From NCBI RefSeq assembly GCF_000454545.1, contig NZ_CM002139.1, positions 851,939-863,816 of the forward strand: 11,878 nucleotides of DNA, given 5' to 3'. The DNA comes from Xanthomonas cassavae CFBP 4642. Lineage in GTDB: Bacteria; Pseudomonadota; Gammaproteobacteria; Xanthomonadales; Xanthomonadaceae. A program made the position numbers and the translations under genes. Below are positions 1-7,176 of this stretch, piece by piece (the stretch's first letter is position 1; each line of letters starts with the position of its first letter). Below the pieces are notes generated by a model that had not been told where the DNA came from, did not search any database, and was given only the letters and a program-made list of their open reading frames with translations.

Positions 1-76
1 ACTTGCCACGGCCATGATGCAATCCACACCATGCCCAGAGCAGGTTTTACGTGCAGCGAGCAATTTTCATGGCTGA

Positions 77-472
77 GAGTCGGGGCTAATCAGGGAGAAT
101 TTTACAGTCCAAGAAATTGCTGAAGAGCTTCGGGATATCGAAGCGAGGCTGCATGTGCTGGAAAAGCTTCGCAATTTTGCAATTGTTACCGTTCAAATCA
201 CTCAAGAGCGAGGGCAGGGGGCATATCATCTTATCATTTTGGACTCTGGAAGAAGAACAGTCACCCTGAAGCCTTTCCCTGTGTCTCGTCTTGAGCAGGC
301 AAACATCGAGTATGCGCAGATTGAACTTCGAGCAAAAGCAGGGGAGAGCGTCGAAGCAGTTTTGGTAGCAGCTGGCCCAGTCGACGCCTTAAGAAAAGCA
401 TATCCAAATTATTTTCTAGATACTCATGAATTCGTTCGCCAAATTTCGAAAGTTTTGGGCAGGAAGGTTTAA
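77..472 (+). pseudogene. C-terminal remnant of a RelA/SpoT-domain (p)ppGpp-synthetase-like protein
   Basis: The frame is open from just after a TGA at 74-76 to the TAA at 470-472. A GTG at 155 is the first plausible start, but similarity seems to begin upstream near codon 98, so no true start is visible. The C-terminal part, with AVLVAAGPVDALRKAYPNYF and then LDTHEF, matches my memory of the tail of stand-alone RelA/SpoT-domain proteins of about 350-400 residues. The synthetase domain itself is absent. Upstream of the TGA the same frame starts with Ala-Thr-Ala-Met, which weakly resembles the W-A-T-A-M/V-E of the synthetase core and could be decayed coding sequence. The stretch is visibly richer in A and T than trpG, which suggests acquired DNA. 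It ends 3 bases before trpG and contains the trpG Shine-Dalgarno. No enzyme activity is expected. A small independent protein starting at GTG 155 (105 residues) is the alternative. Confidence 0.6.
461..467 (+). promoter_or_regulatory. Ribosome binding site of trpG inside the preceding reading frame
   Basis: AGGAAGG lies 8 bases before the ATG at 476. It sits inside the last codons of the RelA/SpoT-like remnant, so trpG translation initiation uses accessory sequence and may be coupled to that frame. Confidence 0.7.
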
Positions 473-475
473 TAA

Positions 476-1054
476 ATGTTACTGATGCTCGATAACTACG
501 ACAGCTTCACCTACAACCTCGTGCAGTACCTGCAGGCGCTGGGCGCCGAGGTCACGGTGGTGCGCAACGATGCGATGAGCGTCGATGAGATCGCTGCGCT
601 CAAGCCCGAGCGTATCGTGATCTCGCCCGGCCCGTGCACGCCCAACGAGGCCGGTATCTCGTTGCAGCTGATCGAACGGCTGGGCCAGACCACGCCGATC
701 CTGGGCGTGTGCCTGGGGCATCAGAGCATCGGCCAGGTCTACGGCGGCGATGTGATCCGTGCCGGCAACATCATGCATGGCAAGACCTCGCCGATCCGCC
801 ACGAAGGCAAGGGAGTGTTCGCCGGCCTGCCGGACAGCTACGAGGCCACGCGCTACCACTCGCTGGTGGTGGACAAGACCACGCTGCCGGAGGCATTGGA
901 AGTCACTGCCTGGACCGAAAACCCGGATGGCTCGATGGAAGAGATCATGGGCCTGCGCCACCGCCAGTTCCCGGTGGAAGGCGTGCAGTTCCATCCCGAG
1001 TCGATCCTCACCCAGCACGGTCATGCCCTGCTGAAAAACTTCCTGGAGCGCTGA
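476..1054 (+). CDS. trpG: Anthranilate synthase component II (glutamine amidotransferase)
   Basis: TrpG supplies ammonia from glutamine to TrpE for the conversion of chorismate to anthranilate, the first committed step of tryptophan synthesis in the cytoplasm. The 192-residue length is normal for a stand-alone class I amidotransferase. Visible motifs are the N-terminal [16 protein letters not shown], the oxyanion-loop region [12 protein letters not shown] (about 49-60), the nucleophile elbow GVCLGHQ with Cys79, and the C-terminal FHPES with His173 and Glu175 completing the triad. The ATG at 476 is supported by AGGAAGG 8 bases upstream. The same fold serves as PabA in folate synthesis, and the protein may serve both enzymes. 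Linkage to trpD and trpC favours TrpG. trpE is not in the window. It would be expected upstream, beyond the accessory stretch. Confidence 0.95.
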   Translation: MLLMLDNYDSFTYNLVQYLQALGAEVTVVRNDAMSVDEIAALKPERIVISPGPCTPNEAGISLQLIERLGQTTPILGVCLGHQSIGQVYGGDVIRAGNIMHGKTSPIRHEGKGVFAGLPDSYEATRYHSLVVDKTTLPEALEVTAWTENPDGSMEEIMGLRHRQFPVEGVQFHPESILTQHGHALLKNFLER

Positions 1055-1223
1055 TCGCGATGGTGTACGCGCTTGCCAGCCGCGGCGATGCAGCGTCCGG
1101 TCGTGTCGATGCACAGCAGACCGGTGACCATGCTGCCGGTGCATCGCTGCGCCGAATGCTGCGCCGTCGGCGAATGACCTTGCCGCTACCGTCTCAAATG
1201 CTGTTGCCTGGATCCGCACGCAC

Positions 1224-1856
1224 ATGAGCACCTTCGACGACAGCATCCATTTCTACGAGCCGGCTCAGGGCCACGGGTTGCCGCACGATCCCTTCAATGC
1301 CATCGTCGGCCCCCGTCCGATCGGCTGGATCGGTTCGCGCAGCGCCGACGGCGTGGTCAACCTGGCGCCCTACAGCTTCTTCAACGCGTTCAACTACACC
1401 CTGCCGATCGTGGGGTTCGCCAGCATCGGCCGCAAGGACAGCCTGCGCAACATCGAGGCCACCGGCGAATTCACCTGGAACCTGGCCACCCGCCCGCTGG
1501 CCGAGGCGATGAATGCCAGCGCGGCGGTGGTGCCGGCGGAGGTCGACGAATTCGTGCTGGCAGGTCTGGACGCGGCACCTTCGCGGTTGATCGACGTGCC
1601 GCGCGTGGCCGCGAGCCCGGTCAGTTTCGAATGCCGGCTGAGCCAGCTGGTGCCGCTGCAGACCGCAGCCGGCGAATCGATCCAGACCTGGTTGGTGCTG
1701 GGCGAGGTGATCGGCGTGCATCTGGCGCGCGCGGCGCTGCAGGACGGCATCTACGATCCGGCCGCCGTGCAGACCATCCTGCGTGCCGGTGGTCCGGCCG
1801 ATTATTTCGAAGTGCTGCCGCAGGCGCGCTTCCGGATGCAGCGCCCGGGTCAATGA
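1224..1856 (+). CDS. Flavin reductase family protein (FMN-binding split barrel)
   Basis: This 210-residue protein has the pattern of the flavin reductase-like (DIM6/NTAB) family, which binds FMN in a split beta-barrel and usually reduces flavin or acts as a small oxidoreductase. Supporting segments are PRPIGWIGS (30-38), NLAPYSFFN (46-54), KDSLRNI (71-77) and EFTWNLA (82-88), all in the N-terminal half where the flavin is held. There is no signal peptide or membrane segment, so a cytoplasmic location is expected. The ATG at 1224 has no convincing Shine-Dalgarno, but the family N-terminus begins about there. It lies between trpG and trpD on the same strand, 169 bases after trpG and 117 before trpD, so it probably shares their transcript. 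No tryptophan-pathway role follows from its family. The substrate is unknown. Confidence 0.85.
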   Translation: MSTFDDSIHFYEPAQGHGLPHDPFNAIVGPRPIGWIGSRSADGVVNLAPYSFFNAFNYTLPIVGFASIGRKDSLRNIEATGEFTWNLATRPLAEAMNASAAVVPAEVDEFVLAGLDAAPSRLIDVPRVAASPVSFECRLSQLVPLQTAAGESIQTWLVLGEVIGVHLARAALQDGIYDPAAVQTILRAGGPADYFEVLPQARFRMQRPGQ

Positions 1857-1973
1857 ATCCGTTGGCAGGGTTCGCATGTGTCCATGTCTGCAGCGCACGG
1901 CGCATGCGGGTCACCGGCGCGAGCTGATCCACTGCTGCACGCGCCTTTCCTCCTTCACTCCCACGGCCGTCCC

Positions 1974-3011
1974 ATGCCCATTACCCCGCAAGAAGCCCTG
2001 CAGCGCACCATCGAACACCGCGAAATCTTCCACGACGAAATGGTCGCGCTGATGCGGCAGATCATGCGTGGAGAGGTCTCGGACATGATGGTCGCCGCCA
2101 TCCTCACCGGGTTACGGGTCAAGAAGGAGACCATCGGCGAGATCGCCGGCGCGGCCACCGTGATGCGCGAGTTCTCGCGCCGCGTGGAGATGAGCGATTG
2201 CCAGCACATGGTCGATATCGTCGGCACCGGCGGCGATGGCTCGCACACCTTCAACATCTCCACCTGCGCGATGTTCGTGGCTGCCGCTGCCGGCGCCAAG
2301 GTGGCCAAGCACGGCAATCGCAGCGTCTCGTCCAAGTCCGGCAGTGCCGATGCGCTGGAGGCGCTGGGCGCAGTGATCGAGCTGCAGCCCGAGCAGGTCG
2401 CCGCTTCGCTCGCGCAGACCGGCATCGGTTTCATGTACGCGCCGGTGCATCACCCGGCCATGAAGGTGGTGGCGCCGGTACGCCGCGAAATGGGCGTGCG
2501 CACCATCTTCAACATCCTCGGCCCGCTGACCAACCCGGCCGGCTCGCCCAATATCCTGATGGGCGTGTTCCACCCGGATCTGGTCGGCATCCAGGCGCGC
2601 GTGCTGCAGGAGCTGGGCGCCGAGCGCGCATTGGTGGTGTGGGGGCGCGACGGCATGGACGAGCTCTCGCTCGGCGCCGGCACGTTGGTTGGCGAACTGC
2701 GCGATGGCCAGGTGCGCGAGTACGAGGTGCATCCGGAAGACTTCGGCATTGCGATGTCGGCCAGCCGCAACCTGAAGGTGGCCGATGCAGCCGAATCGCG
2801 CACGATGCTGCTGCAGGTGCTGGACAACACCCCCGGCCCGGCACTGGACATCGTCGCACTCAACGCCGGCGCCGCGCTGTATGTGGCCGGTGTGGCCGAC
2901 AGCATTGCCGATGGTGTCGCGCGTGCGCGTGCCGTGCTGGCCGATGGCTCGGCGCGCGCCAGGCTGGAGGCTTATGTGGCCTTCACCCGTCAGGTCGCCA
3001 CGCAGGCGTAA
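1974..3011 (+). CDS. trpD: Anthranilate phosphoribosyltransferase
   Basis: TrpD transfers the phosphoribosyl group of PRPP to anthranilate, the second step of tryptophan synthesis. The ATG at 1974 gives 345 residues, the usual length, and a normal start ([10 protein letters not shown]). The frame is open upstream to 1878 but that part shows no family sequence. Diagnostic motifs are the PRPP loop GTGGDG (84-89), NISTCAMF just after it, and [20 protein letters not shown] (112-131), which binds PRPP and anthranilate. A small helical N-terminal domain (about 1-70) is followed by the alpha/beta domain, as in the family. No clear Shine-Dalgarno precedes the start. The gene is followed by trpC after about 100 bases. 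Confidence 0.95.
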   Translation: MPITPQEALQRTIEHREIFHDEMVALMRQIMRGEVSDMMVAAILTGLRVKKETIGEIAGAATVMREFSRRVEMSDCQHMVDIVGTGGDGSHTFNISTCAMFVAAAAGAKVAKHGNRSVSSKSGSADALEALGAVIELQPEQVAASLAQTGIGFMYAPVHHPAMKVVAPVRREMGVRTIFNILGPLTNPAGSPNILMGVFHPDLVGIQARVLQELGAERALVVWGRDGMDELSLGAGTLVGELRDGQVREYEVHPEDFGIAMSASRNLKVADAAESRTMLLQVLDNTPGPALDIVALNAGAALYVAGVADSIADGVARARAVLADGSARARLEAYVAFTRQVATQA

Positions 3012-3113
3012 TCGCACACTGCCGCAATGCCACGGCAATCGCGCGGCGGCGCACCGTCCCAGCGCGGTGTGGCCCTCTTGACCGATAATGCCCGCCCGCC
3101 AGGACCCCATACG

Positions 3114-3911
3114 ATGAGCGACATCCTCAATACCATCCTTGCCCGCAAGGCCGAAGAAGTCGCCGAGCGCAGTGCGCGCGTGCCGTTGGCCGAACTGGTC
3201 GCGCGGTGTGCCGACCTGCCGCCCACCCGCGGCTTTGCCGCAGCCATGCAGGCCAGCATCGCGGCCGGCGATGCAGCAGTCATTGCCGAAGTGAAGAAGG
3301 CCAGCCCGTCCAAGGGTGTGATCCGGCCCGACTTCCACCCGGCCGACATTGCGGTCAGCTATGAATTCGGCGGCGCCAGCTGCCTGTCGGTGCTGACCGA
3401 CGTGGACTTCTTCCAGGGCGCCGATGCCTATCTGCGGCAGGCGCGCGATGCCTGCACGCTGCCGGTGCTGCGCAAGGATTTCACCGTGGATCCGTACCAG
3501 GTCTACGAAGCGCGCGTGCTGGGGGCCGACTGTATCCTGCTGATCGTCTCGGCACTGGAAGATGCGCAGTTGGCCGAGCTGTCCGGCCTGGCCATGCAGC
3601 TGGAGCTGGATGTGCTGGTGGAAGTGCACGATATCGACGAGCTCGAGCGCGCAGTGCAGGTGCCGGTGCCGCTGGTCGGCATCAACAACCGCAACCTGCG
3701 CACCTTCGAGGTCTCGCTGCAGACCACGCTGGACATGCGCGCGGCGGTGCCGCGCGACCGCATCCTGGTCACCGAAAGTGGCATCGTCACCCCTGACGAC
3801 GTGCAATTGATGCGCTGCAATGGTGTGAACGCGTTTCTGGTCGGCGAGACCTTCATGCGCGCGGCCGAGCCGGGCGAGTCCTTGCGTCAGCTATTCTTTG
3901 CGCATGACTGA
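3114..3911 (+). CDS. trpC: Indole-3-glycerol phosphate synthase
   Basis: TrpC closes the indole ring of CdRP to give indole-3-glycerol phosphate, the fourth step of tryptophan synthesis. The ATG at 3114, with AGGA 9 bases upstream, gives 265 residues, a normal length for the monofunctional enzyme. No TrpF domain is fused. The (beta/alpha)8-barrel signatures are visible in order: [11 protein letters not shown] with Glu59 and Lys61, LRKDFT with Lys121, [21 protein letters not shown] and FLVGE near the end. The frame continues upstream to 3027, but that segment does not look like TrpC. The stop overlaps the start of the downstream phosphatase gene, so the two are probably translationally coupled. 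Confidence 0.95.
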   Translation: MSDILNTILARKAEEVAERSARVPLAELVARCADLPPTRGFAAAMQASIAAGDAAVIAEVKKASPSKGVIRPDFHPADIAVSYEFGGASCLSVLTDVDFFQGADAYLRQARDACTLPVLRKDFTVDPYQVYEARVLGADCILLIVSALEDAQLAELSGLAMQLELDVLVEVHDIDELERAVQVPVPLVGINNRNLRTFEVSLQTTLDMRAAVPRDRILVTESGIVTPDDVQLMRCNGVNAFLVGETFMRAAEPGESLRQLFFAHD

Positions 3912-4620
3912 CTCGTTTCCTGCCCCGCGCGAAGACGCACCGCTGGTGGTCTTCGACTTCGATCACACCCTGTACGACGGCGACTCCGGCAGCCACCTGT
4001 TTGCCTGGTTGATCAAGCGCAACCCGTTGCGCCTGTTGGTGGCGCTGCTGGCCTCGCCGATCCTGGGCCCGATGGTGGCCATGCTGCCCACCCGTCGCCG
4101 CGGTGTGTCCGGCTATGTCTGGATTGCCACCTTCGGCCTGCATCGCGCGCGTGAGTTCAACCGCTTCATCGATGCCTACGTGCTCAAGCATGAGGTGCAG
4201 ATCCGGCAGCGCCTGCTGCCGCATGCGCTGAAGGTGTTCACCGAACATCGGGCCGCAGGCGACCGCGTGGTGGTCGCCACCGGCGCACCGCCCGAGCTGG
4301 CGCGCGCCATTCTTGGCTTCGTGGCGCATCAGGACGTGCCGGTGATCGGCAGCCTGGTCGGCCCGCGCCTGGGCGCGGTCACCGCACGGCGTCACTGCCA
4401 TAACGAAGAAAAGATGCGCATGCTGCGCGAGCGCGGCTATGCCGATATCGCCATCGCCTATTCGGACAGCACCGCAGACCTGCCGCTGTTGAAGGCGGCG
4501 CGCGCACCGGTGGTGGTCAATCCCAAGGCCAATCGCGAAGACCTGTTCCGCCAGCTGCTGCCGGCGGGCACGCCGATCCTCAACTGGGGTTGCCGCGACC
4601 GCGGTGGCAAGGCGCTCTAG
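3904..4620 (+). CDS. HAD-IB family phosphatase, PgpC/YfhB-like
   Basis: HAD-superfamily hydrolase of 238 residues. Motif I is FDFDHT with the nucleophile Asp18 and acid Asp20, motif II is VVATGA (Thr126), the lysine is near 170, and motif IV is [11 protein letters not shown] (Asp188, Asp192). The layout of motif I, then a basic and hydrophobic stretch (about 43-61), and the ending Y-S-D-S-x-x-D-x-P-L-L resemble E. coli PgpC (YfhB), a membrane-associated phosphatidylglycerophosphatase. That makes a lipid phosphate a reasonable guess. A phosphoserine-phosphatase-like substrate remains possible. The ATG at 3904 overlaps the trpC stop by 8 bases. A TTG at 3898 would add two residues. The overlap implies cotranscription with trpC although no tryptophan role is evident. 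Confidence 0.8.
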   Translation: MTDSFPAPREDAPLVVFDFDHTLYDGDSGSHLFAWLIKRNPLRLLVALLASPILGPMVAMLPTRRRGVSGYVWIATFGLHRAREFNRFIDAYVLKHEVQIRQRLLPHALKVFTEHRAAGDRVVVATGAPPELARAILGFVAHQDVPVIGSLVGPRLGAVTARRHCHNEEKMRMLRERGYADIAIAYSDSTADLPLLKAARAPVVVNPKANREDLFRQLLPAGTPILNWGCRDRGGKAL

Positions 4621-4910
4621 GCCGCACTGGCGCAGATGCGGAAGTAGCGACGACAAGCAGATCAGCGTCAGAACGGGTGTAAATGCCGAGATCGGCAGGC
4701 TGGTGCAAGTGGCGACACATCAGCTGCCCAGCGGCCAGCGCGTGCCTGCAGACCGGCTGGCCACGCGCCGTGGTCCCAGGCAGCGAGCCGGACTGGGCGG
4801 TTTCGCAAAGGGGTGTCTGCCGGTGCGTATTTGAAGCCCAAGGCCAGGTCACCGGCTTTGGAGTTGCCGCTGGCAATGACCACGCATGAATTGCAGTGGC
4901 GCGTTCCAGA

Positions 4911-4943
4911 GATGATCGCGATCAAAAGATGACCGCGATCAAA
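4911..4943. repeat. Two direct repeats, 16 bp each, period 17
   Basis: GATGATCGCGATCAAA (4911-4926) and GATGACCGCGATCAAA (4928-4943) differ at one base and are separated by one base. The first contains the palindrome GATCGCGATC. They lie immediately before the clp terminator hairpin. Function unknown. Confidence 0.75.
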
Positions 4944-4945
4944 CA

Positions 4946-4976
4946 AACGGTCGATGCGGCGTTCGCATCGACCGTT
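4946..4976 (-). terminator. Terminator hairpin downstream of clp
   Basis: A perfect 13-bp stem (AACGGTCGATGCG at 4946-4958 with its complement at 4964-4976) closes a 5-nt loop, 13 bases after the clp stop. On the clp strand the stem is followed by a short T-rich tail (TGTTTGATC), so it is a moderate intrinsic terminator. It may also help stop transcription arriving from the HAD gene. Confidence 0.75.
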
Positions 4977-4989
4977 GGTCTTCAACCGC

Positions 4990-5682
4990 TTAGCGCGTGC
5001 CGTACAACACGACGGTCTTGCCGCGTGCGTGCAGCAGGCCGTCGGCCTGCAGCTTCTTGAGCACGCGTCCGGCCATTTCGCGCGAGCAACCGACCAGGCG
5101 TGCCAGCTCCTGCCGCGACACGCGCAGCTGGGTGCCCTGCGGGTGGCTCATCGCCTCGGGCTCCTTGGACAGATCGTGCAGGGTGCGCACGATGCGGTCG
5201 GTCACGTCCAGGAAGGCCAGGCGGCTGGCTTTCCTTGTGGTATCGAGCAGCCGTTTTGAAAGCTGAACACCTAGTGCGTAGAGGATCCGCGGGGCATCCG
5301 GCGACAAGCTGGTCTGAAACAGCTGTTGCAGGCGCTCATAGCTGATCTCCGCCAGCTCGCACTGGGTGCGGGTGCGCAGGATCACTTCGCGGGTATCGGA
5401 TTCGATGAACAACCCCATCTCGCCGACGAACTCGCCGCTGCCGAAGTAGCCCAGCACCAACTCACGATCGTCATCTTCCTCGGCAATGATGCTCACCGAG
5501 CCACTGATCACGTAGTAGAGGGTGCCGGCCGGGTCTCCGGGCCGGAACACATCGGTCCGGGTCGGATAGCGCCTGCGGTGGCTATGGGCCAGAAAACGCT
5601 CGATGGTGCCCGCGTCCAGCGCCAGAGAAGGGGTAGCGTTACGTACCGTCGTAGTCACAACCGTCGTGTTTCCTGGGCTCAT
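4990..5682 (-). CDS. clp: CRP/FNR-family global regulator Clp (c-di-GMP responsive)
   Basis: The 230-residue protein matches Xanthomonas Clp as I remember it. Clp activates virulence genes (extracellular enzymes, exopolysaccharide), and c-di-GMP, not cAMP, inhibits its DNA binding. A cyclic-nucleotide-binding beta-roll spans about 25-125, including LYYVISGSVSI and the loop GEFVGEMGLF (83-92). Glu99, reported as important for c-di-GMP sensing, is present in TREV. A dimer helix (about 133-160) and a winged helix-turn-helix follow, with VSRQELARLVGCSREMAGRV (188-207). The recognition helix carries Arg201, Glu202 and Arg206, equivalent to the DNA-contacting Arg/Glu/Arg of E. coli CRP. A weak GGAAC precedes the start. 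The gene is transcribed divergently from speD and has its own terminator. Confidence 0.95.
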   Translation of the reverse strand: MSPGNTTVVTTTVRNATPSLALDAGTIERFLAHSHRRRYPTRTDVFRPGDPAGTLYYVISGSVSIIAEEDDDRELVLGYFGSGEFVGEMGLFIESDTREVILRTRTQCELAEISYERLQQLFQTSLSPDAPRILYALGVQLSKRLLDTTRKASRLAFLDVTDRIVRTLHDLSKEPEAMSHPQGTQLRVSRQELARLVGCSREMAGRVLKKLQADGLLHARGKTVVLYGTR

Positions 5683-5819
5683 GGTAGTTCCGCGTGTAAT
5701 TCCTAAAGCTTAACGGCATGAGTCATGCAAGGTAAACCATTCTCGGTGACGGCATTTCGTTGCTGGGATCTTTGGCTCATAATTGACTCCTTTCCCGCCT
5801 TCCAAAAGGACAGACCGAC
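5683..5819. promoter_or_regulatory. Divergent clp/speD control region
   Basis: 137 bases must hold the promoters of both genes. For speD a CATAAT (5778-5783) could be a -10, with a poor TTTCGT (5755-5760) 17 bases upstream. AAGGA at 5806-5810 is the Shine-Dalgarno, 9 bases from GTG 5820. No convincing promoter could be assigned to clp, and no TGTGA-N6-TCACA Clp/CRP site is seen. Confidence 0.5.
5716..5728. promoter_or_regulatory. Perfect 13-bp palindrome, possible operator
   Basis: GCATGA-G-TCATGC is a perfect inverted repeat around a central G, 34 bases upstream of the clp start codon. Its position between divergent genes fits a dimeric regulator site, but the protein is unknown and chance is not excluded. 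Confidence 0.35.
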
Positions 5820-6614
5820 GTGGTCAAGCCGTTGCCTCGCCTGAGGCTACAGGGGTTCAACAACCTAACCAAGGCGTTGAGCTTCAACATCTACGACGTC
5901 TGTTACGCGCGTACCGAAGAGGAGCGTCAGCGCTACATCGAGTATATCGATGAGCAGTACGACGCCGATCGTCTGACGCAGATCCTGACCGATGTGGCCG
6001 AGATCATTGGCGCCAACATCCTCAATATCGCACGCCAGGACTACGATCCGCAGGGTGCATCGGTGACGATCCTGATCTCCGAAGAGCCGGTGATCGACAA
6101 GAAGCAGGCCGGCAAGGAACTGATCTCCGATGCCGTGGTTGCTCATATGGACAAGAGTCACATCACTGTCCATACATATCCGGAGACGCATCCGCAGGAA
6201 GGCATCGCCACCTTCCGTGCCGACATCGACGTTGCCACCTGCGGCGTCATCTCGCCGCTGAAGGCGCTGAACTACCTGATCGAGAGTCTGGAGTCGGACA
6301 TCGTGATCATGGACTACCGTGTCCGCGGCTTCACGCGTGATGTGAAGGGCAAGAAGCACTACATCGATCACAAGATCAACTCGATCCAGCATTTCCTCGC
6401 CAAGAACGTGAAGTCGCGCTACGAGATGTTCGACGTGAACGTCTATCAGGAAAACATCTTCCACACCAAGATGCACTTGAAGGACTTCGATCTGGACCAA
6501 TATCTGTTCGAAGAGCGCGCCAAGAACCTGTCGTTCAAGGAGCGCATGAAGATCGAGACGCTGCTCAAGCGCGAGATCGAAGAGCTGTTCCACGGACGTA
6601 ACCTGAGCGAATAA
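5820..6614 (+). CDS. speD: S-adenosylmethionine decarboxylase proenzyme
   Basis: SpeD makes decarboxylated S-adenosylmethionine, the aminopropyl donor for spermidine synthesis. The 264-residue length matches the E. coli-type (class 1) enzyme. The proenzyme cleaves itself at a Lys-Ser bond, here Lys112-Ser113 in [17 protein letters not shown], and Ser113 becomes the pyruvoyl group. His118, Glu122 and Cys141 (VATCGV) are in the expected places for processing and catalysis. The start is the GTG at 5820, giving [20 protein letters not shown], with AAGGA 9 bases upstream. No speE lies beside it. Downstream is the guanidine riboswitch of sugE, so speD readthrough could feed that leader. Confidence 0.95.
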
Positions 6615-6667
6615 GCGCAGCGAACGACGTGCCGGCCTGGCTGCGTGCAGGTGGGCTCAAGATGCAA

Positions 6668-6718
6668 GGCGGGACGGCCCGCCACGCGATGACCTCGCGT
6701 TCCATAGCCGACGGCGGC
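6668..6718 (+). ncRNA. Guanidine-II (mini-ykkC) riboswitch
   Basis: Two hairpins with ACGG tetraloops lie in the sugE leader. The first is GGCGGG-ACGG-CCCGCC (6668-6683) and the second is GCCG-ACGG-CGGC (6707-6718). Paired GC-rich stems with ACGR loops define the mini-ykkC motif, validated as the guanidine-II riboswitch and typically found before guanidinium exporters. The 23-nt linker contains a third small hairpin, CGCGA/TCGCG (6686-6700). The expected output is sugE expression when guanidinium is bound. The second hairpin shares bases with the terminator that follows, which suggests transcriptional control. See findings. Confidence 0.88.
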
Positions 6719-6750
6719 CCAGTGTGCAGACACTGGGTCGCTTTTTTTTT
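6714..6750 (+). terminator. Conditional terminator in the sugE leader
   Basis: A 12-bp stem pairs 6714-6725 with 6730-6741 around the loop GCAG, with one G-U pair, and is followed directly by nine T (6742-6750). The base of the stem (6714-6718) uses the 3' arm of riboswitch hairpin 2, so the two cannot fully coexist. It also serves as the end of speD transcription. Confidence 0.85.
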
Positions 6751-6778
6751 GTCCGTTTTTTCTGTGAGGAGTACCGCA

Positions 6779-7093
6779 ATGCCCTGGATCTATCTCTTGC
6801 TGGCCGGCCTGTTCGAAATCGGCTTCGCCATGGGCCTGAAATACAGCGACGGCTTTACGCGGCTGTGGCCCACCGTGCTGACGATCGGCCTGGCCGGTAT
6901 CAGCCTGTGGTTTCTGACCCAGGCACTGAAGACCATTCCAGTCGGCACCGGCTATGCGATCTGGACCGGCATCGGTGCGCTGGGCGTGACCATCGCCGGC
7001 ATCGCCCTGTTCGGCGACAGCGCCTCGTGGTCGCGCCTGGCCTGCATCGGGCTGATCGTGGCGGGTGTGATTGGATTGAAGCTGGTCGGTTAG
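6779..7093 (+). CDS. sugE: Guanidinium exporter of the SMR family (SugE/Gdx)
   Basis: A small multidrug resistance-family protein of 104 residues with four hydrophobic segments (about 2-20, 30-50, 55-77 and 84-103). It should act as a dual-topology dimer in the inner membrane. The essential Glu13 is in GLFEIGFA. The sequence WFLTQALKTIPVGTGYAIWT fits the Gdx (guanidinium/proton antiporter) branch and not the broad drug exporters. The start ATG at 6779 has AGGAG (6767-6771) 7 bases upstream. A guanidine-II riboswitch in its leader independently supports the Gdx function. The frame is open upstream to 6629, but that part is the RNA leader and is not translated in this reading. Confidence 0.95.
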   Translation: MPWIYLLLAGLFEIGFAMGLKYSDGFTRLWPTVLTIGLAGISLWFLTQALKTIPVGTGYAIWTGIGALGVTIAGIALFGDSASWSRLACIGLIVAGVIGLKLVG

Positions 7094-7133
7094 TCAGCCC
7101 CGCTGCGCGGGCCTGCCCGATGTGTGCGGGTTA

Positions 7134-7158
7134 GCTGCAGCGCTTGAGCGGCTGCAGC
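7134..7158. terminator. Possible hairpin between convergent sugE and coq7
   Basis: The self-complementary octamer GCTGCAGC occurs at 7134-7141 and 7151-7158, and the GCT/AGC between them can extend the stem. It lies between convergent genes but has no T-run, so terminator activity is uncertain. Confidence 0.3.
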
Positions 7159-7176
7159 CCGTACCCGATTCCCGAC

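Larger units (their letters stand above)
4621..4989. other. Intergenic region between the convergent HAD gene and clp
   Basis: About 370 bases with no convincing gene. Short frames on both strands lack start signals and family sequence. It holds a pair of 16-bp direct repeats (4911-4943) and a strong hairpin (4946-4976) just before the clp stop. The rest shows nothing I can name. Confidence 0.6.

Noticed and set aside
479..1246. 255-codon minus-strand frame opposite trpG
   Set aside because: It mirrors the codon structure of trpG and has no recognisable domain.
2112..3806. 564-codon open frame on the minus strand opposite trpD and trpC
   Set aside because: It lies antisense to two well-supported enzymes, is rich in His, Arg and Gln as expected from high-GC shadow frames, and shows no family sequence.
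5683..5819. CRP/Clp-type binding site (TGTGA-N6-TCACA) for autoregulation
   Set aside because: Only an isolated GGTGAC half was seen. No second half lies at the right spacing.
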